NCBI RefSeq assembly: GCF_900496995.4
Contig: NC_044009.1
Location: forward strand, 47,786,005-47,850,004
Reading direction: 5' to 3'
Length of the DNA stretch: 64,000 bases
Source: Aquila chrysaetos chrysaetos
Taxonomy: Eukaryota > Chordata > Aves > Accipitriformes > Accipitridae
The notes below the pieces were generated by a model. It did no database searches, was not told the DNA's origin, and saw only the letters and a list, made by a program, of their open reading frames with translations. Shown here in pieces: positions 1-12,654 of the stretch (its first letter is position 1; the number at the start of each line of letters is the position of its first letter). The position numbers were made by a program, and so were the translations under genes.

Positions 1-700
1 CAATGTCCAAGACTAAGCCTCCATCTGTGAGGTGACAAGAAAGATACTTCACCCGGGAAGAAAGTAGCCAAAAAGTCAGAACAAACCTACAAAGGTCCAA
101 AGAAACAAATTTGTAGACAAAATCAGACAAACGAGTAATCTGGCTGCCTTGAGAAATTTTCCCAACAAACTATTCAAAGAGGTACAGTACAAACCCGGGG
201 GAAAATAAACAAAACAGTACTTCTCACAATATTCTCAGCTTTCTGAAGCAGCAAGCCTAAGTCATGAAAAAAATGGAGGGAATATATTGGAATGAAAGAG
301 CCATTTTCAAATCCAAAAATATTTTATTAGGCTACAGAAGTGGTCTAGGAAGAAGTAGGAACAAACAGAAAAGAAATTGTCTCTAATGAATTTACTGCAG
401 GAATGACATTTCCTTCTTTTCTTCAACTATTTTGTATGATAGAGTAGATACAGCATTTTGGAAGTGAATGGATCCTTTCCTGATTGAAATCAAAGGGGAT
501 TTGGGGCAAATTTCAAGTATTGGTCATCTAAAATTTGTAAAGGAGTCTAAAACCCACCAACAATACTTTGTGTCCCCTTGAGTTTGTGTGTGCAGCCATT
601 TGACTTCAGAGTTTACAAGGAGGATGGAGAAAGGTTCAGCATTTTTATTACACTCCTATTTACTATATTGGCTTTCGTTTCAGTTACGAGTTGTGCTGCA
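1..700. other. non-coding, apparently unique sequence
   Basis: AT-rich sequence with no open frame of note and no repeat that I recognise. No splice-bounded exon or RNA gene could be supported. Confidence 0.6.
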
Positions 701-838
701 TTTAATGGGACTGGGTTGTGACTCATGAGGCCTCGGTACAGATCTCAGCTCCACCAAAGTATTTTCTGCATGACCTTGAGCCACTTCACATCTCCGTCCC
801 ATCTGTAAAACAGAATGATGATGCTTCCTCTCCACAGC
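700..838 (+). repeat. MIR-like ancient tRNA-derived SINE relic
   Basis: This stretch follows the order of a MIR SINE core. It has a degenerate 'GCCTcGGtaCaGATCtCAGCTC' block near 730-750, then TGACCTTGAGCCACTT at 771-786, then a TCTCCGTCCCATCTGTAAAA block at 791-810, followed by an ATGATGATG run. The order 'agct-c / TGACCTTGGGCAAGTCACTT / CTCTGTGCCTCAGTTTCC / CATCTGTAAAATG' is the hallmark of the MIR core as I know it. It is heavily diverged, as expected for an amniote-age repeat. MIR elements were amplified by LINE-L2 machinery and are long inactive. The minus-strand frame overlapping it (680-907) is not a gene. Confidence 0.75.
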
Positions 839-3800
839 AATTTGTCTTGTCAATTTAGGAACTAACACTGATTTGTCTTGACTGCTTGCAGCACCTATTG
901 ATTGCAAAGGAAGTTAGATGTATACAATACTTCTTTGGATTTGGCATTTGGAGACAAAATAACTTAGAGGAACTGGACCATTAAAGCAAACATTTTGGCC
1001 ATGAATGTCCTATACCGTTATGAACAGCGTCTAATAAAATGATCATCAGTTTTAGTACAGCACAGAGTAATAAATAGCTGTTAAAGGAGTTTAAACAGCG
1101 TACACATTTGGCAGGTCAAGGGGAAATAGGCAAATCCTTGAGAGATGCAGTAGAAAGGCAGCCCTCTCACACCAAACATATTTTGCAAGCCTGTGTAACT
1201 TTGAAAACAATCATTAATTTTCATCAGAAGATAAAAAGGCCAACGCGTGAACTAAAAAATTATTTCCCTACCAAATTCCAAAGTCCTAAAATCCAATAGT
1301 GACATACTGACACTGCTCGGGAGAGTCATAAACACATTCCTTGTAAGGTGAAAGAGGTTTCTTCACCCCCAGCTGCCTGATTTTGCCTTCCTTATGAAAG
1401 AACTATTCCTGTGGTAAGCATAACCCTGTTGTCTTTCAGATGAAAAGGAGCGGAACAAAAAAGTTATCAGCAAACAGAAATCATTGTACAGCCCCTGCTA
1501 CTAGCTTCACTTTGACTGCAGATAATCAAATAAAATCAGATTTCACTCTTAGTTCAAACAATACAAACTGGCTTAATTCCAGACAATGAGGCCAATGGGG
1601 TTACTTGATGTTGGCGAAAACTTAAATAACAGGGAAATAAAATATTAACCTGTAAACAGCTTTTGATAATTAAAAATAATATCGGGAAAGAAACATTCTG
1701 CAAAGGTTGTTCCTCTCCCTTTGGGAGTTGTTACTGCTTATTTGCCGTGGCCAGGGATTCTTGGTTTTACTTCTGTAGGAAAGCATTCAGCAGGGTATTT
1801 TTTGTTTGCACAGCGCTATAAATGTCTGTTGTGCTTTCCACAGAGCGAAGACGTGGAGCCAGAATAATCCCAGTGTAATTTCTAAAGTCACGGGAATGTC
1901 CCTGACCAAACCCACTCATGGCCCGAGACCTTGATCCCTGCAAGCTGTTTTCAGGCCAGATACCCTGGGGCTTCCCTGGGGGTGTTTGCCCCCCTCCTGT
2001 GCTCGGGCACCCAGTGGGTGACGGGAGCCCTGTGGCTCTGGAGGGCTGCTGGGGACCTGGGGGGCACGTCTGAGGTCCGACCAAGGGATGGGAGGGATTG
2101 TCATCTGCAGTAGACGCATGAAGCAGGTGGGAAAGGTCCCGAATAGTGTGAATTATTCCCTTTGAAATACTCGTGGGGAAATGTTTTCTCAGCTCCACTA
2201 GATTTTTTTGCTTAAAGCATGGAAAGTCCATGGCACCCAGATTTTACAGCAGAAGCTCACAGTGAGATCAAGGGTAGCACACAAAGAGTATTACATACTC
2301 TGATTTTCACTTCATTCTTCTAGTGAAAGCAAGACCAGGATTTATAAAATTGCAAGACATACTGAATAATTTTTGCCATATTAGACTATTCTCATGTACT
2401 TTCTTGAATCAAATTAGACCATTCGGATCGTTTGAGAATGCACCGTCATTTCCCACTGGCTGTTGGCACCTAGCCTTCCCCCGACCCCATCCTCTCTCTT
2501 CTCCTCTTTCTTCACCTCAAGATGTGCTCCAATTTTTTCTTATGTGTTTCAGAGTTGAGGAGAATCCACAGGAGTGAACTTGCAAACAATTAATTGTATC
2601 TGATTTTACTATATATGTAACACCTTGTAGTGAAGCTCCAGTGGATTTCGTGAGCTTTGAGGGAGGCTGGTGCCTTTGCAGGAAGCTCATATCCAAATTA
2701 ACAACTTTTTCAATTTTATGTTATGAAAAGTCTCCAGAGGGGATGGGGAGTAATTCCATCTCGATCATGATGTTACAAGAAACTATCTATTTTAAGATAA
2801 ATACTTTTGTCTAAAACACTTCTGTAAAAAAATCTATTGTCTTTTTCTTTTGATTGACTTATTTACAGAATTTCACCTGAGAAAAGTCTGACAAGCTCTG
2901 TGTTGTGTCAGCCCTCCCACATCTATGATTCACTGAGTTGCTTTTGTCCCTGATGCTTTACTTAATCTTCTACCAGAGAGCAGCTAGGGATGTTATTGGT
3001 AACCCTTTCATGTTTCTCAGTCACAGGAAATGATGTAAAAACCCCAAATAATGATCATATGCTCAGTCACTGGGAGCTTTGTCCCCTAAAATAAGATTGC
3101 GGAAGATGATAAAGTTCTTCCTTGGTCTTTAAAGGACTTTTTCATCTTTTCCTTCTTAACAAGGCATCTGCAAAAAGCTGTTTGGTCAGACATTCCTTAT
3201 TCACAGTTAAATTCTTATGGGATTAGCCAATTTGTTAGAGTACAAAAGTAAACAGCATATGGCTCTGTTAATATCCTTATAATGTCACAACACGATCTGT
3301 CAGAATGTAAACTTTTTTGAGCAGTTTTATTTACTTCAGGTTCACACTATGAAAAAAAACCCCAACAAGCCTTATGAATCCTTCCACATCACCTAAGAGA
3401 CAGCAAGCTATTTCTTAATTCTTGTTTTGGCTTCCCAGTTTAATAAGTATGTCTATACGTATTACCTTCAGTAACAAAAATACAATGGAAAATACAGTTA
3501 CTTAGTTACTAGGAGTTAAAAGGTCATTTCCCCTTGATGAAAAGCTTGTTCTATCAGATAAGTAGCTGCTACACTCCATAAAACTGGCAACCCTTCAAAA
3601 GGTTTCAGAAATTAAAGGCATTGTTTGAAGATAAAGGCGGTAAGGTCATTAGCCTTGTGTTTAGTCCTGCAAACCTTTCCGGGTGACCCTTTGATATTCA
3701 GATGAAGAGTGCTTTAAATTGTTTTATCTTCATAGAGCTAATGAGTGCTGGCTGACAATCACTTTTAAGACTAGTTGAAACTCTACTGGAACTAAAGTTT

Positions 3801-4830
3801 GTAAAATATTGCAACATATTTCCATTAAGGGGGGAGTGCCTCCACAGAATTTCCCAAAGCTGTATCCATGATCACTCACAGCACTATGCTCTGGTCCTGC
3901 TGCTTTTCTCAGGTTTTTTTATTAACTCTGTTTTTAGTAGTTGAATAATGTCTAACATGATTTTCAGTGTATTCCTGCAGTAGATTAATAAAGCTGTATA
4001 AACAAGCTACATATGTAAAAATCTATGTCCTCTTCGAACTCTGTGCTGGAGTGAAACAAGCCTTACATTTAATGCGTATGGCAGAAGAAAAATTACTCAT
4101 GAACTTTTTATTGCCAGAGACTGTGTAGCTGTGCATTATTATATGTGTAATTAACTAATCTGTAATGTTGCTCTGATAGATGGTGTATATACTTCTTTCC
4201 TTACAGGAATAGATTCTTATTTTAAAGCTTTTTCTTCTTTTATGGTTCATTTCATATATTCCATTTATGGGAAAATGTTACGAATATTCTTTAAATCACT
4301 TGGTTTTTTTCCAGTAGGAAGTAAGAATCTTCACGTTTGTAATTTCTTTATTAAAAAAAAAAAGAAAAAAAGGAAAGTGAGAGTCCTCTAATGGACAATA
4401 AACATTGTGTGCTGTAAGCATGCTTGGTTATCACTGTGACCTTCTTCATCACCTTAGAAGTTGTTCATTTTAACCTTACCTCCATTCTATTTTGGAGACT
4501 CTAATAATAGCCCTCTATCACTCTAACCCACATTCAGAAGTAAATGTAAACAAGATCACCTCAGTTTAAAATACACATGAACTCTATCCCCCGAATGGCT
4601 ATCAAATAATTAAAAAGTACAAAATCCTTACCTAATGGAGCTGACTCAGTGCTAATGGCCAACAAGGGAATCCAACACAGGTAGGCAACAACTTGGAGAT
4701 GCTGATGGAAAGGAAAGGGCTGCTGCATATTGTCCAGGATAGGTTTTATCCATGCATCTGCAGTTGCTTAGAAGTTAACTTTTGAAGTACTAAACTTTGC
4801 AGGAAAAGCCATCAGCCTGCCTGCCCGTTT
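839..4830. other. non-coding stretch with a GC-rich patch
   Basis: No gene is supported. Most of the stretch is AT-rich. A markedly GC-rich patch lies at about 1905-2110 (runs of CCCC/GGGG, few CpGs) and accounts for the overlapping short open frames on both strands there; none resembles a known protein. An interrupted A tract (A11, G, A7) lies at 4353-4371. The rest holds nothing I can name. Confidence 0.55.
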
Positions 4831-4833
4831 CAA

Positions 4834-5024
4834 TTTTTTTTTTTTTTTTCTTTCGTTCTCTTTAGTCCAGTCCCTTGGAGAGGGCTTAATGTGTCATTAA
4901 GCCCAGAATTTCCAAGAGGGAAGCCCTCCAGCTGTACACAAACCACGCTCAGCCCCCCCCCCCCCCCCAAACAGATCAGCAGAGAGCATGTGTCCCTGCA
5001 GCTGCTCTGCCTGCAGCTGCTCTG
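4834..5024. repeat. homopolymer cluster and 14-bp direct repeat
   Basis: A run of 16 T lies at 4834-4849 and a run of 16 C at 4953-4968. A 14-bp perfect direct repeat (CTGCAGCTGCTCTG) is present at 4996-5009 and again at 5011-5024, separated by one base, which gives a period of 15. These are simple-sequence features produced by replication slippage. The open frame on the minus strand translates the homopolymers and is not a gene. Confidence 0.9.
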
Positions 5025-6820
5025 ATTTACACACGCGGTAACACACCCGCGCACACATGGAGGGTGAGAACAGCATGTACTGTCAGTGTCGGCGGTAGGA
5101 GGTGATCCTGGAGAAATTAGGGTTGTAAACCAAACGTGCCTGCTCGTGAGGATTTTAAAGCAGACGACGCTAACTTCAGATTATTGCAGTCATATCTGTC
5201 ATCGTTTATAGGAGAGGGGGTTAAAAAATGCTAAAATATAAGGTCGAAAATAGTTTGGGTTTCGCTTCAGGTTCCTGGAGGCTACATTTATGCAAAATTG
5301 TTACAGAACTGGTCTGTGCAGTACAAACAGCAGTCCGGAAGGTTTGTATCTTGGGTCGCTGTGTCATTGTCTGGTATTTTAGAGAATAGTCCTTTGCTAC
5401 TGAAATAAAGTGTGGCAGCATTTGCTCTGCCAACCCATCCTGAAAAATGAGATCTATGTTTCAGAAGGTCGGCTCACCAGCAGTAATAACAGAAATAGAA
5501 AACATAAGCAAACGGCAGTGAAAGAATTCACTCACTCATGTTGCTCAATCACATTTTTCTAAAGTTTAGTCTCATTGGAAAGTGCCCTGTTGCTACCGCA
5601 TGGGTCCTTTGTGCTACTTCAAGTCGGTGTGAACTATGTTTATTGTGTGACGATGGATATTGCCACCTTACTGTGCAATATGAAGAATTTGCTATTAAAT
5701 TGCATGCTGTACTCTGATATTCATGGCATTTTATTTAGAAAATATTCTATCCCCACTCACTGTTCAGTGTTTTCCATAACTGCCAGCACTTCTTTTCTTT
5801 GACTTGTCAAGTTTGATTATTTTCTGTCTGCTTGTTTAAGTGAGGATATTGTAAATTATCTGATAACAGAGTAATACACAACTCTGTAAACATTCCACAC
5901 AAATCACTGTGAGGAGCATTTAATCTAAAAGCATAAGCAAAGCCCTTAAAAATACTTTGCAGTACAGCCAAGGAGTTTCAAATGTTGTTCATTTGGCTTA
6001 ACTACATCCCTTGAGGAGTTTTACGACTGGATTCACTGAGGGAAATATAGATTATTTAAGAAGAAAGTTCTAAAACTTTTTCTTAATTTTGATTTTGGAT
6101 TTCAATGTTGCAAAAGCACTGCTTTTAGTAGTCTCATTGGATCAGCTATCTCATAGGCCTGACTTGTAGCCCTTTGGGAGTCTTTGGGAGTCTTTCCATT
6201 GATTTTACTGCTGCTTAGATTATATTCCTTCAGGATCATTAAGACTCCAAGGCCAGTATTTCTGATTTTTTTTTCCTAAGAGATCCCCATCCATTTCTTG
6301 AGTACAAATGTAGGACAAACAACAACATTCCAGTTTATTTTAAACAGGGCACAATTTCTACCTTTACACGGCTTTCTCAGTTAATGCTTGAATTTATTTG
6401 TGGCAGTTTCTACAAACTGATAGGGGCCCAATCTTTCTTGACTCTAAGTTTTGGCCTAAAAGGCATAGCTCAAATGTTTAACATGAAAAAGACTGAAATC
6501 TGTTGGGGGTTGAGATTTATCCTTGCCGAAATATTGGCAACCAAAACCAATTTACAACAAAGCAAGAGAGCTTTCCACAAACAATTCAGCCTTTGTTGGT
6601 CTTTTGGATACCAAAAGCAAAAGTAACCAGGCAAAAAAATGTGAGCAGAAGGTTTTCAGGGCAACAGGAGAAAAAGGACAGTTTTGTAGACTTGCTTATC
6701 CCCTTACCTGTTGTTTCCCTAAGCGAGTTTTAATCAGGTGGAACCTTTGACGGTGGTTACTCCTGGTGAAGATGAAATGAAGCTTCCCATTGTCTCAGCC
6801 AAGGAGTTCCCCTGGGTTGG
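5025..6820. other. non-coding stretch upstream of the first LTR
   Basis: No gene or RNA is supported. A perfect 10-bp tandem duplication (CTTTGGGAGT) sits at 6172-6181 and 6182-6191. Around 6011-6052 the sequence resembles the palindromic relic at 37.4 kb (GGAGTTTTaC...ATTCAcTGaGGGAA), but the similarity is weak. The overlapping open frames at 6384-6750 cover all three forward frames and look like chance. Confidence 0.5.
6816..6820. repeat. target-site duplication, left copy (GTTGG)
   Basis: The five bases GTTGG directly before the LTR terminus are repeated exactly at 7415-7419, directly after the other terminus. A 5-bp duplication is characteristic of class III (ERVL) integration. Confidence 0.9.
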
Positions 6821-7414
6821 TGTCATGGTTTAACCCCAGCCGGCAACCAAGCCCCACGCAGCCGCTCGCTCACTCCCCCGTGGTGGGATGGGGGAGAGAA
6901 TCAGAATGGTAAAAGTGAGAAAACTCGTGGGTTGAGATAAAGACAGTTTAATAGGAAAAGCAAAAGCCACGTGCACAAGCAAAGCAATCCAAGGAATTCA
7001 TTCAGCCCTTCCCATGGGCAGGCAGGTGTTCAGCCATCTCCAGGACAGCAGGGCTCCATCACATGAAATGGTTACCTGGGAAGACAAACACCATCACTCC
7101 AAACGTCCCCCCTTCCTTCTCCTTCCCCCAGCCTTATATGCTGAGCATGACGTCCTATGGTCTGGGATATCCCTTGGGTCAGTCGGGGTCAGCTGTCCCG
7201 GCTGTGTCCCCTCCCAACTCCTTGTGCCCCCCCAGGCTCCTCGCTGGTGGGGTGGGGGGAGAAGCAGAAAAGCCCTTGGCTCTGGGTAAGCACTGCTCAA
7301 CAGTTACGAAAACATCTCTGTGTTATCAACGCTGTTTCCAGCACAAATCCAAAACACAGCCCCATGCTACCTGCTATGAGGAAAATTAACTCTACTTCAG
7401 CCAAAACCAGCACA
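6821..7414 (-). mobile_element. solo LTR, avian ERVL-like endogenous retrovirus, minus strand
   Basis: A 594-bp element bounded by TG...CA and flanked by a perfect 5-bp target duplication (GTTGG). Read on the minus strand it starts TGTGCTGGTTTTGGCTG and ends GGCTGGGGTTAAACCATGACA, the recognisable ends of a widespread bird LTR family. It carries a TATA box (GCATATAAGG, plus-strand positions about 7132-7141) and a polyadenylation signal ATTAAA (6947-6952), so U3, R and U5 are all present. A near-CRE motif (TGACGTCC, 7148-7155) lies just upstream of the TATA box. There is no gag, pol or env next to it, so it is a solo LTR left by recombination between two LTRs. It shares a strongly conserved U3 block (7186-7230) with the LTR at 31.05 kb. 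The short open frames inside it on both strands are not genes. The perfect ends and duplication suggest it is the younger of the two copies. The ERVL class is inferred from duplication length and family resemblance. Confidence 0.93.
7133..7140 (-). promoter_or_regulatory. LTR TATA box with upstream CRE-like site
   Basis: On the minus strand the sequence reads GCATATAAGG. It is preceded at about 7148-7155 by a 7/8 match to the cAMP-response element TGACGTCA. The position in the LTR, upstream of the ATTAAA signal, fits a U3 core promoter. Whether it is still active cannot be told from sequence. Confidence 0.6.
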
Positions 7415-7419
7415 GTTGG
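7415..7419. repeat. target-site duplication, right copy (GTTGG)
   Basis: Exact copy of the five bases at 6816-6820. It marks the pre-integration site of the solo LTR. Confidence 0.9.
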
Positions 7420-10400
7420 ATATGGTTCCTTTCATTTCAGGAGGACAAACAGCTCCAGGTGAGGTGCAAATATTCCCCATTTCCCGTTCTCCCAGCCCAA
7501 GACAAGAAGTCAGAAAAATAGTGAAAATCACCTTCTCCTTCCTCCCAAAGATTAACCTAAAAAATCATGGGAAACTAAAACCATGGAGAACCTGCATAAA
7601 AATATTGGAAAATACTCTCCCAGTTTCCACACCATTAACCTCAGTAAGAGGAGAACCTGAAACTCCCCAGAAAGTTGGTGTCGTCAAGTGTGAGCAGTGA
7701 ACATTTGAAACAATTAGCTTCACTGTCTGTACAAAAAAACAACACAACACTGAAGGCCTGACACCAGTCCATGTTGTATTAAGTTAATTTTCAATGGTAG
7801 GGATAGATATGGGGAGTTAAAACAAGCCAAAAGTCACAGCTGGAAGCTGGCAGCAGCGTTTTAGACTTGGCCAAAAATTGTTTGATGGATACGCATGTTA
7901 GGTATTCAGATCTCTTCACTTTGTAAGAAAGAGACAGTGTTTGCCTGAAACATCCCACTGGGTGAGTTGGTGCTGCGGTGCTGGGGATGGGCTGGAGGAG
8001 CTGTGCTGGCTCCGGGCGGACGGGACTGGGCAGAGGTAGGAGGAAGGCTGGGGGAAGAGTATTAAGAACAACAATCTTTGCTTTTTCTTCAGGTGCAGAA
8101 CCAAACCTCAAGATGGAACTGAATGATAGCATGATGATAAAAATGCAAATATCTTGAAGGCCTCCAAAGACGTGACTTTTTGACACTTTGTTCCAAGTAT
8201 GAAATGCTCAGGCTCCTGAGTCAGTATAGGAGGTTTAAGAGTTGCATGCAGAAGTCCTGGGCTATACTTAAGTTTTGAGGCATGAAATGCGTCACTCGGG
8301 TATGTTCTGTAGGCCGTGTGGAGGTGTCCATCTACCTGGTTCCCCCCAGGAAGGAGAAGAGAGAGGGGTACCATGTTCCTCTTCTCAAAAATTGAGTGTG
8401 GCTAGCACTTTTGCACTTAAGCCAGTGGGCAGTTGTACAATCCTTTTAAGCTCTGACACACTCATTAGAAATGGATCTAAAAATGACAGTCTGGGTTTAT
8501 TTCCTTCTGGTCCTGTGAGGAATACTCTTACTGTGAGGCTGTCCCCCGGGGTGGCTTTCTAGGCAGAGAAGAGATTTGTTATTCACAGGTGACATAGAGA
8601 GCATGACCCTGCCTGTACACACACTTTCCTAGTAGGACAGAGTCCTTCAGAGGGAAAAGATGTCTTCACTAAATAGTATAAATTTTTTTTTAGTCTGAAT
8701 TTACACATTTACATCTGCCAAAACCCTCCTCTGTGCATTTTTGTTTGCTTGTTTTATCTGATCGAAAATACCTGCCAAGTCCAGTGACAAGGAATAAACT
8801 TGCTGTGCTCCCAGGGCAATCCCTTCTCTGTTGATACGGGCTAGCTGTGTCCACTGACTCTTGCAATCCTTTCTGCAGCTTCCGAGCAGGTGGAAACGTT
8901 GGCATAATGAATTTTAACTGAGTCCTAACAGTCTCCAGCAAATGCCCCTTCCCAAAGGATTTTCCTAAGAGGGATGAGAAGGGGTTCAGGCCTGGGATTC
9001 TCTCTCTTTGTTGTTGGCTCCTATTTCTTTTAGTCATCTCTGTCCATATATTTTAGAGAAATGCCAAGCATGCTTATTATAACCAAAGTACAGTGTTCAC
9101 GCACCTCGTTAGTCCAGACAACTAGTCTTTATCGCACCACTCGTATTTCAAGACTGCACAGGTGAGTGACATTAAATGAGAAGAATTTCATCTCAGCGTA
9201 TGCCTAGTTTGGGCAAATAAACAGTGGTCCGACAGTGATCAGAGCTTGTGTTTTCCTCTGTTTTGTGTCCTAGTGTACAGAACACAGCATTTCTGGTTCT
9301 TCAGAAAATAATATGAGAAGTAGTACATGTAATTTTCAGGACCAAGCTCTTCATTTAAGTAAGGAGTAGTTGTGATTTTTAGGGTAAAAATTCATTATAC
9401 AAAAGCATATCCTCCTTTGCATAGCTCTAGGAATATAGAGAGTGTTTTGTGCATTCAATCATTTGGCGTGTTTATCTTCCAGCTTCTAATTCCCTTGTGG
9501 GAGAACTTTGATGGCTTTCGGTGCATAACTCCTCATTAGCCAGCGGGCCAAACTATGGGAGTTCAAACTCTAAAGCAGAGATAAAGTGAAGAAACCTACT
9601 CATTATCTCCAGGTTTTTTAAGGATACACAGAGCATGAGCGCTTGGGCTCTGAGACAGCATAAGTGAACCTATTAGAGGAATTAAATCAGTTCCCTGTAA
9701 CTACGCTGCCCCTTGTCATGGATCAAAGTTGGATGTGATCCCTGACCCGACGTGGTGCACCCACGGCTCTGGCTGTGCAGGGGGATGAACCTCTGTCTTG
9801 CTCTCTCCACTGTTTTGCCATGCATGTTGCCCCAGCCGTCTGAACTTTAGCTGGGTGCAGCGTGCCCTTATTAAATTCGGATGGACACCTCTGCCAGGGC
9901 AGGTGAGCTATACGTGAGCCAAACACCCTGTGAACTCGTGTGTGCTAGGGCACGCTCATGACTGAGGCGTGTATTCTCATACCAGTTCCTTCCTCTACCG
10001 GGAAACACCAAACTACTGCAGGGATGTCAATATAAATCACATCTGCAATTCACCTCTGGTCCAGAGTGCCCTAAGACATATCTAAGAGAATGGTTGTTGT
10101 TGCTCAGCAGCTCAAAACCAAAAATTACTTTTCTATGTGAAGAGATTGGCAATTAGCAAATGCTAACAAAAAAAGGACACGCATGTCCAAACTGTGTCTC
10201 TTGGAACTGGCTGGGGTTATCTCATCAGAATCCATTTTCAGAAAAGGATATGATCGCCACAGAATCAGTAGGAAGGAGATAATTTTTTTAGAAATCTTTT
10301 TCATTCTTAGATCAGCTCAGTATTTCTTTCTTTTTTTTCTGAGCTTCTCTGGTGCCTGAATCAGTCATGGTCCTGTCTTCCACAAGGAACTGCTTCAGCT

Positions 10401-12650
10401 TCTGCAAACGTGCAAATTAGGTGAAATGGATTACTTGATTAAAAAAAACCCTGCATTTTGATTGTTCTGCAAAATTAATATTAATAAGTGGGGAAGTATC
10501 ACAATACTCTCATGTAGTGGAAATTCTCAAAACACTTTTACATTGGTGGATTAGTTGAATAACATAGGATATAGTAGGGAAAAGGAACTGGACTTTTTCT
10601 GAAAAACTTCTTTGCCTGTTCTCCCTAAATCTTGACTTATCTTGTCCGGCTAATAAAAAGAAAGAGTAAGAAAAATGGCTACTCATAGCCTTGATTATGG
10701 ACAGATAACACCAATACAGAAATCACTATTACTCAGAAAAATTGCAGACTGAATTTTCTCATTGAGTGAACTTTCCATTTAGGAAACAGTTTCCTTTGAA
10801 ATGACAGCAAAAAGGCATTTCACAGAAGTTTTTCATCAGTATTAGCGGTGGAAAGCCATGAAGTGGAAAGGTGTTGTTCCTACCTTGAACCATTTCATTC
10901 AGCCTTTTTCTAGAACTTTTCTTTTTGAAGAAATCAAAATCATAAAGGGCAACTAGTGCAGTGCCATTCCCCCTTCTCTTCCCCCCGGCGCCCACCCCGA
11001 TCTTCCAGCCGGGAGGAATAATGAGAATCAGAGCAGAACCACCAGGTTTAATAACAAGAGGTGGGAATTTGGGAATTCGGCTTGGGTTAAAAGAAGTATA
11101 CAACTGGCATTAAAACGGACTATCCATATATCTGTCATCTCTTCTTTCATCTTCCTTTTCCATTTTGGCTGTTACGATTTGATCTGGTAAGAGAGCGTAT
11201 GTAAGCAGATGTTGTGTTCAAAGAAAGCGCGATTACTGCAAGTGGCCTTGGCAGGGCTCCTCTCAAGTGGACCTGATGGTTGCTTCTACTTCTTCAACAC
11301 AGATGTTGCCTCTTCAAGGGTTTTAGACTGCTGAACAAGCAAAAGATGCTAGGAGTAAATAACAAAAAAAATCACAGCTGTAATGAAAATACGATATAAA
11401 TGGTATCGAAGTGTAAAATATGGCTAACTAGTGGATGAGTGAAATTACGTGGCAGAGAAATGTGAGTATTACAGTGTAGATCACTCCCCTAATTTGACTC
11501 AATTGCCTTTCTACATCCATTCAAGAAAGAAAAATGTTGCAAATATTATTTCTTTTCAGAGATGATAGGTTAATCTAAGTATTAATGGTGATATTCATCA
11601 CTATCAGATTAACATGATGAGCTTTAAAGGACAGCCAGCCCAGCAGATTTAACAGGGACAGTTAGATTCCTCCATAGGATGCTCCCCATAGTATATAATT
11701 TTACAGTCTCTGAGAAATCCCCTGAAGAAACCTCACTGCACCATTGCAAAGGAAACCAAGGCACATCAGCCTACTTTTAAACTTCCCACTCTTCTTCCTG
11801 CCATCAGTATCATACACAAGTAAGAAATGAGTTTTAACAATTTTGTTAAAACATTTGCAACAGAACAAATAAGAATTTTATTTCAAGCTCCCAGTAACAT
11901 ATGTTTCACTCTATAACCTTATCACAGATTAGGCTGCTTTGGAAAAGACAGAGATTTATTCTGAAACATTTTTCTTTCATCTCTTTATAGTTCTGTTGAT
12001 GATTTTAAATGTTTGTGCTATTGGTACTTACATACAGTAAATGATAAATGATATATTACAACAACAACTTCATGAAGCTGAATTGCTTTTTTTAGTGAAT
12101 TTAGTGAATTTACTGCCTTGAAAGGTAACAGATTGATAGTACTAGTGAATTAAATCCTCTCTTTATCCCCAGAACAAGTATAATGCGGGCATTGCAAATA
12201 TTTTCCAGACCTATAAATCAGCCATGGCACCTCCACTATCATCCATAGGGACCTGCTGCTCCCTGCTTTTCTCTTTTGTTTTTTTCCTAAAACTTCTTCC
12301 TCTAGGGATTTTACAGAATACATAAATTTCAAAAACAAAGGGGCAGTGATACATTTCATGAGCTTCTTTTTTCTGTATTAAACAATAATGATCAACTTTT
12401 TATATTAAAAAAATAGGGGAATATCATGTGTTGGTGGTTAGTGGTGCCTTGGAAGGCGGAATGGAAGTTGCTGAAATACAGGTCATAAACAGCATACTTC
12501 CAGCCATGGATGGGAGACTCTCTTTCACCTCTTACAGAAGCTGTTTTTTCAAAATCTCACCTTTTTTACTGCTAATATTGTCATAAACCTTTAAGTGGCC
12601 ACTGGCTTTAGTCCACCTTGAAAATAACTGAAACTAGAGAAATGTTGGAA
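7420..12650. other. non-coding stretch, no recognisable gene
   Basis: Over 5 kb of mostly AT-rich sequence with short GC-richer segments near 7960-8060 and 9720-9920. The open frames here are short (at most about 130 codons), overlap one another in several frames and resemble no protein family that I know. I see no tRNA, snRNA or classifiable transposon. Confidence 0.5.
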
Positions 12651-12654
12651 ATAC

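Noticed and set aside
1767..2231. 154-codon minus-strand frame, proline- and glycine-rich in the middle.
   Set aside because: The composition follows the GC-rich patch; other frames are open on both strands there and no domain is recognisable.
5884..5905. TGTAAACATTCCACAC resembles the miR-30 mature sequence.
   Set aside because: An internal difference breaks the match after the seed, and no complementary arm (CTGGGAGG...GTTTACA type) lies within hairpin distance.
7014..7462. Overlapping open frames of 60-110 codons on both strands.
   Set aside because: They lie largely within the GC-rich U3/R part of a solo LTR (one runs about 50 bp past its end) and do not resemble retroviral proteins.
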